Shown: positions 59,924 to 64,000 of the stretch, one piece after another
Numbering within the stretch: the stretch's first letter is position 1
Layout of the letters: each line of letters opens with the position of its first letter
Source of the DNA: Paenibacillus pinisoli
GTDB taxonomy: Bacteria > Bacillota > Bacilli > Paenibacillales > Paenibacillaceae
Direction: 5' to 3'
Length of the DNA: 64,000 nucleotides
NCBI RefSeq assembly: GCF_003605435.1
Contig: NZ_QXQB01000003.1
Location: 124,001 to 188,000, forward strand
The notes under the pieces: generated by a model
Seen by the model: the letters and a program-made list of their open reading frames with translations, nothing else
Told to the model about the DNA's origin: nothing
The model's database searches: none
Position numbers and translations under genes: made by a program

Positions 59924-61698
59924 TCCAACTCCGCCTCCTCTTTAAGCGCTAACGGTATGGCGAAGGTTACCTTCGTCCCCTCTTGGTATGCACTCTCTAT
60001 CCTCAAGCCCGATTCCATGCCATAGTGCAGCTGAAGCCGCTTGTGCACATTGCGCAGCCCATAGCTGCCTCTCTCTAGCCGCTCCATATCCCGCTTCTGA
60101 TCCTCGGGGCCGTGCAGCTCTTGCCTGATCTCGGACAGCTTCTCGGGCGGCATGCCGGCTCCGTTATCCTCCACGCTGAAGAGCATCCGTCCCTCCGCAC
60201 GCTCCGCGGTTACTTTGATCTCTCCCGCCTCCGGCTGCTGCTGAATGCCGTGAATGAGCGCATTCTCGATCAGCGGCTGCAGCAGCAGCTTCAGCATGCG
60301 CTCTCCATTCAGGTCCGGATCGATGTCCAGCTTGATCCAGAACTTGCCCGGGAAGCGAATGGACTGGATATTGGCGTAGTGCTTGGCATGAGCGACCTCC
60401 TGCTCCACGGAGCAGAACTCTTCCCCTTTGTTCAGGCTGAACCGCAGGAAGTCGCTTAGGCTCCCCACCATATCGGCTATCTTGTCATCCCTGTTCATCA
60501 GCGCCATCCAATGAATCGACGATAGCGTATTGTATAGGAAGTGGGGATTGATCTGCGCCTGCAGCGCCTGCATGTCCGCTTCCTTCTTGCTGGATTCCTC
60601 CTGCTTCACCTGCTCGGTAAGCTGGGCGATCCGGTCGCTTAGCTTATTGTAGCTTCGCACGAGCTGGCCGACCTCGTCCATCGATTCGACGGGATACGTC
60701 TGAAAGGAATCCTCCGGGTTTGAATTTTTCATAAAGCTTGTCAGCATCATCAGCGGGTTCGTAATGCGTTGTACAAAATATAAAACCAATATGGAAGCAA
60801 TGAGCATCGATACGCCAATGACCGCTACCATCAGCTTCAGCACGTAGCTGTTCTCATTGCGGAAGTCTTCCATCGGCATAATGCCCGTTAAGGTCCAATC
60901 CACGCCCTCGACTGTGTCATAGATTACAGTGCGCTTGTTATCTCCAGTCCCATCATAAAGCCAGCCCGACGCTTTCTCAAGCCGGGAGTCCATTAGCAAA
61001 TCTGCAAGCTTGCCCGCCTGATCCGAATTCTCGCCCGTTCCGGACAGGACTGTGCCTTCGGCATTGCTCAGCCATACCTCTCCGTTCTCCGATATGCTGG
61101 CCTGATTCAAAATTTGCGTAAGCGCTCTTTCATTCACGCTGATGACAAGCGTGCCCAGATGCTTGTAGCTCGTCAAGCTTCGGATGGGCCTGACCAGCGA
61201 GATCACGTTGTTCGTGCCTGTTGCGGTATCCGTCACATATTTGCCTGTCCAGAATTTAGATAAGGATTGAAAATCCTCAATCCGATTGTCCGCCTCCGGA
61301 AGCTCCGTATGGAATATCGTTGTATTGGATATCGGCGGAGAGGAATGAACCGGATATATAGTAATATCGGAAATATAACCTTTGGAATAGACCAAATTCG
61401 ATAAAAACTCAATCATTTTCGTTTGCTGCACAGGATCGGTGCCCGGGCCGCTCAAAAATTGCTGCACATCCTTCTGTCCGATCAGAAAAAGAGAGATATT
61501 CTCGGCGTCCTGCACGATGAACTCCATATTGGTCGCCATCTGCCTAAGAATGCTGGTGCCGGACTGCTTCGCCTTCTCCTCCGTCGCTGTCGCCGCCATA
61601 TTGTAGGCGAACAAGCCAAGCGCAAGTAAAGGAATCAATACGGCCAACAATAAAAATACGGATAGTTTGCGTTTCAACGAGCTGCTGATCCAACGCAT
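59920..61698 (-). CDS. YesM-type sensor histidine kinase
   Basis: 592 residues. Membrane segments at about 13-33 and 286-308 enclose a dCache-like sensor; HAMP, QINPHFLYN with His386, N-box ENALIHG and GHKL ATPase DNGAGMP follow. Divergent from the DauR-like regulator; an extended -10 lies 92 bases upstream. Ligand unknown, presumably related to the orphan sugar-binding protein in its operon. Confidence 0.93.
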   Translation of the reverse strand: MRWISSSLKRKLSVFLLLAVLIPLLALGLFAYNMAATATEEKAKQSGTSILRQMATNMEFIVQDAENISLFLIGQKDVQQFLSGPGTDPVQQTKMIEFLSNLVYSKGYISDITIYPVHSSPPISNTTIFHTELPEADNRIEDFQSLSKFWTGKYVTDTATGTNNVISLVRPIRSLTSYKHLGTLVISVNERALTQILNQASISENGEVWLSNAEGTVLSGTGENSDQAGKLADLLMDSRLEKASGWLYDGTGDNKRTVIYDTVEGVDWTLTGIMPMEDFRNENSYVLKLMVAVIGVSMLIASILVLYFVQRITNPLMMLTSFMKNSNPEDSFQTYPVESMDEVGQLVRSYNKLSDRIAQLTEQVKQEESSKKEADMQALQAQINPHFLYNTLSSIHWMALMNRDDKIADMVGSLSDFLRFSLNKGEEFCSVEQEVAHAKHYANIQSIRFPGKFWIKLDIDPDLNGERMLKLLLQPLIENALIHGIQQQPEAGEIKVTAERAEGRMLFSVEDNGAGMPPEKLSEIRQELHGPEDQKRDMERLERGSYGLRNVHKRLQLHYGMESGLRIESAYQEGTKVTFAIPLALKEEAELE

Positions 61699-61789
61699 AA
61701 TTTCTCATTCCTCCTGCCCCAAAACCTCTATTTAGAATGACCATTCCAGCCATCGTCTATCTGTTCAACAGCCTGTCATACTTTTTTTT

Positions 61790-61795
61790 AGTATA
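61790..61795 (-). promoter_or_regulatory. Extended -10 of the kinase operon
   Basis: On the minus strand TG-T-TATACT within AT-rich DNA; no good -35. Confidence 0.45.
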
Positions 61796-61879
61796 ACAAA
61801 ATTTTAGTTTGATTTTTCGTTTGCGTAGGTGTACCATTTGGACTAGATAAAGGTTAGAGGTATGGAAAGGGGGCGTACG

Positions 61880-62512
61880 TTGGAGACTATATCCCAGGAA
61901 TTTATGTTTTTTGCCGAGCTTGCCAAAGGCTTGGCCGCTCAGTTCGGGGACAATTGCGAGGTCGTCATTCATGACTGGTCGAAGCCTTATGACAGCACCA
62001 TCGTCGCCATTGAGAACGGGCATGTAACGGGACGAAAAGTCGGCGATCCCAGCACCAATCTCGGTCTGGAGATTATGCGCGGCACATCCGACGGCGACAA
62101 TCGCCATAATTATATTACCCAGACGGCGGACGGGCGCATCCTACGCTCTACCTCGATGTACGTGAAGAACAAGGCAGGCCAGATTATCGGAGCCGTATGC
62201 ATTAACTTTGATATTACCGACATCATGATGGCGGAGCGAACACTTCAATCCTTGACGGGAAGCGGACTTCAGCCGGTACGCGAATCGTTCGTCAGCAATG
62301 TGAACGATCTGCTGGATACGCTGATCATGGAGGCTCAGGAGACGATCGGCAAGCCGCCGGCGCTCATGTCCAAGGAAGATAAGATTAAGCTGATTCAGCT
62401 CCTCGATGAAAAAGGCGCTTTCCTGATCAAGAAATCAGGAGAGAAAGTATGCGGATACTTAAGCATCTCCAAATTCACATTATATAACTACTTGGAAGAA
62501 TCGAAATCTTGA
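61880..62512 (+). CDS. DauR/YheO-like PAS and HTH regulator
   Basis: 210 residues. N-terminal YheO-type PAS domain (GDNCEVVIHDW, YVKNKAGQIIGAVCINFDIT) and a C-terminal HTH_22 helix-turn-helix (GAFLIKKSGEKVCGYLSISKFTLYNYL, in two blocks). In Pseudomonas the relative DauR represses D-arginine catabolism. TTG chosen 6 bases behind AAAGGGGG; an ATG at 61862 is the alternative. Read with two downstream D-amino-acid genes. Confidence 0.88.
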   Translation: METISQEFMFFAELAKGLAAQFGDNCEVVIHDWSKPYDSTIVAIENGHVTGRKVGDPSTNLGLEIMRGTSDGDNRHNYITQTADGRILRSTSMYVKNKAGQIIGAVCINFDITDIMMAERTLQSLTGSGLQPVRESFVSNVNDLLDTLIMEAQETIGKPPALMSKEDKIKLIQLLDEKGAFLIKKSGEKVCGYLSISKFTLYNYLEESKS

Positions 62513-62537
62513 TGGATCACTAGGAGGTTCTTATACA

Positions 62538-63662
62538 ATGAGCCGTAACGCAAGCACAATCGCTGCAGCAATCGAAACACCTGGCGTCATCATCTCGCTG
62601 GAAGCGGTTGCCGCCAACATCGCCAAGATGGCGGAAGCGATCAGTAAGACGGGCGTTCAATTGCGTCCGCATGCCAAGACGCATAAGCTGCCCCAGATGG
62701 CGCAGCGCCAGCTTGACGCGGGTGCAATCGGGATCACCGTAGCCAAGATCGCAGAAGCGGAAGTCATGGCTGCCGGAGGCATCACCGATATCTTTGTCGC
62801 TTATCCGATCGTAGCGATGTCCAAGCTGGAGAGAGCTGTCAAGCTCGTTCAATCCGGCGTCCGTCTAATCATCGGCGTGGATAGCCTGAGCGGCGCGCAG
62901 CGCGTCTCGCAAGCTGCCGTGAAGCATGGCGTACAGCTGGAAGTAAGGCTCGAGATTGAATCCGGCTTGAACCGGACGGGTGTCGATGCGGCGGAAGCGC
63001 CGGCTCTGGCGCAGCAAATCGCCAAGCTGGATGGCGTCCTGCTCGGCGGCATATTCACTTACCGCGGTGCTATGCTGAGCGGTGCTGCCACGATGGACCT
63101 GAAAGCGGCAGGCCATGAGGAAGGCCGCATCATGGTACAGACTGCTGAAGCGATCCGCGCTGCCGGCGTAGAGATTCGCGACATTAGCGTCGGCTCTTCG
63201 CCAACCGCCCTGTACGCAGCAGAGGTTGAAGGCATTACGGAGGTTCGTCCCGGAACGTATATCTATCAGGATGTCATGCAAGCGGCATTCGGACTTTGCG
63301 AGACTGGCGATTGCGCTGGCGCTGTCGTGGCTACAGTAGTCAGCCGTCCGACGCCAACTCGGATTGTCATTGACGGCGGCAGCAAGACGTTCGCAACGGA
63401 TGTGCAGCCGGACAAAGCCCCGCTTCATCTGAAGGGCTTCGGCCATATTGTCGGCGATCCCGACGCAGTGTTCGAGCGCATGAACGAGGAGCATGGTGTC
63501 ATCTCGGTCAAAGCGGACAGCACTTATCAAGTCGGAGACGTCATTGCCATTATTCCTAATCACATCTGCAGCACGATCAATTTGCATAACTTCGTCTACC
63601 TGCAGCAAGCCGACGGCACGCTGGTCCAAACGCCAGTAGCCGCACGCGGTCTGCTGGAGTAG
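62538..63662 (+). CDS. DSD1-family PLP enzyme (D-serine dehydratase/D-threonine aldolase-like)
   Basis: 374 residues, fold-type III (alanine-racemase-like). PLP Lys47 in RPHAKTHK; metal ligands near the C-terminus are His342 and Cys344 in PNHICST. Eukaryotic-type D-serine dehydratase uses His/Cys, D-threonine aldolase His/Asp, so the Cys favours a dehydratase-like enzyme, but substrate is not settled. Cytoplasmic breakdown of a D-amino acid released by the deacylase encoded next. Ribosome site TAGGAGG. Confidence 0.88.
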   Translation: MSRNASTIAAAIETPGVIISLEAVAANIAKMAEAISKTGVQLRPHAKTHKLPQMAQRQLDAGAIGITVAKIAEAEVMAAGGITDIFVAYPIVAMSKLERAVKLVQSGVRLIIGVDSLSGAQRVSQAAVKHGVQLEVRLEIESGLNRTGVDAAEAPALAQQIAKLDGVLLGGIFTYRGAMLSGAATMDLKAAGHEEGRIMVQTAEAIRAAGVEIRDISVGSSPTALYAAEVEGITEVRPGTYIYQDVMQAAFGLCETGDCAGAVVATVVSRPTPTRIVIDGGSKTFATDVQPDKAPLHLKGFGHIVGDPDAVFERMNEEHGVISVKADSTYQVGDVIAIIPNHICSTINLHNFVYLQQADGTLVQTPVAARGLLE

Positions 63663-63689
63663 CGCCACACGAGAGGAGATTGGCTAACT

Positions 63690-64000
63690 ATGCTTGACTT
63701 AGTATTAAAGAACGGCAAGATTGTCGACGGTACCGGCAACCCTTGGTTCCGCGGAGATATCGGCGTCAAAGACGGCATGATCGTATCGGTAGGCAGCATC
63801 GATCAAGAAGCGCATAAAGTCATCGACGTCGGCCGTCAAATTATTTCGCCCGGCTTCATCGACGGCCATTGCCACTCTGACCTAATGATTCTGGATCATC
63901 CGAACAGCGACATCAAGCTGCAGCAAGGCGTGACTACCGAAGTTGTGGGCAACTGCGGCCTGGCTCCCGCTCCGCTTGTGCCAAGCAGAGCGGATTTGCT
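63690..64000 (+). CDS. N-acyl-D-amino-acid deacylase, N-terminal part (cut by window edge)
   Basis: First 103 codons; start ATG behind GAGAGGAG. Amidohydrolase-superfamily beginning: DLVLKNGKIVDGTG, then metal-binding SPGFIDGHCHSDL (HxH) and LQQGVTTEVVGNCG, the pattern of D-aminoacylase (N-acyl-D-amino-acid deacylase). It would remove the acyl group to give a free D-amino acid for the preceding enzyme. The rest lies beyond the right edge. Confidence 0.88.
   Translation, partial: MLDLVLKNGKIVDGTGNPWFRGDIGVKDGMIVSVGSIDQEAHKVIDVGRQIISPGFIDGHCHSDLMILDHPNSDIKLQQGVTTEVVGNCGLAPAPLVPSRADL

Noticed and set aside
1..64000. tRNA, rRNA, riboswitch, insertion sequence, integrase, prophage or attachment site.
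   Set aside because: None recognised on reading; no transposase, integrase or phage structural motifs among the frames, and hairpins found are explained as terminators or intercistronic stems.

Overview
The window looks like a chromosomal segment of a Paenibacillus-type Gram-positive soil bacterium (inference). The basis is a moderate-to-high GC content, strong AGGAGG-type ribosome sites, frequent TTG/GTG starts, abundant lipoproteins, and above all four YesM/YesN two-component systems (5TM- or dCache-type kinase plus AraC-type response regulator) beside sugar-type ABC transporters, a habit typical of Paenibacillaceae. No rRNA, tRNA, CRISPR array, insertion sequence or prophage was seen.

Layout. 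1-2053: a YesM/YesN pair cut by the left edge. 2323-4159: ArsR repressor divergent from an MFS exporter with a shared operator/promoter. 4233-4808: lipoprotein. 4906-11769: sugar ABC transporter (binding protein, two permeases) divergent from its own YesN/YesM pair. 11976-21432: a complete sialic-acid locus read leftwards: YesM kinase, YesN regulator, YhcH/NanQ protein, CUT1 binding protein, two permeases, ROK kinase (NanK), lyase (NanA), epimerase (NanE). 21718-25533: metallophosphoesterase, a small XRE regulator/membrane protein pair behind twin palindromes, and an FAD dehydrogenase. 25735-29537: an ApgM-type phosphoglycerate mutase homologue with a Thr in place of the usual nucleophilic Ser, a DASS transporter, and a divergent LysR regulator. 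29731-34483: PspC, PspA, an OmpR-type two-component system and an M23 peptidase lipoprotein. 34573-38567: SDR, TSUP permease, water-forming NADH oxidase behind three Rex boxes, DJ-1/PfpI protein.

38794-43057 is the most unusual part: an SPFH protein ending in four zinc ribbons, a membrane protein, and four tandem paralogous small membrane proteins that each end in the same CxxC...CxxC zinc ribbon. After an M50-like membrane protein, 43935-50356 is an organosulfur uptake locus (LysR, SsuB, SsuC, aminotransferase, flavin monooxygenase, SsuA) whose 3' end carries a 51-bp minisatellite. 51064-56989 holds a DUF4358 lipoprotein, a MerR/ABC exporter pair, a secreted Lys/Glu-rich repeat protein and a CobW-type G3E GTPase. 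57009-61698 is a YesM/YesN pair with an orphan sugar-binding lipoprotein. The right end (61880-64000) is a D-amino-acid catabolic operon: DauR/YheO-like regulator, DSD1-type PLP enzyme and the start of an N-acyl-D-amino-acid deacylase.

Transcription units are well separated by hairpin terminators, most of them between convergent genes. Both complete ABC operons carry a hairpin between the binding-protein gene and the first permease gene, which fits differential expression of the binding protein.
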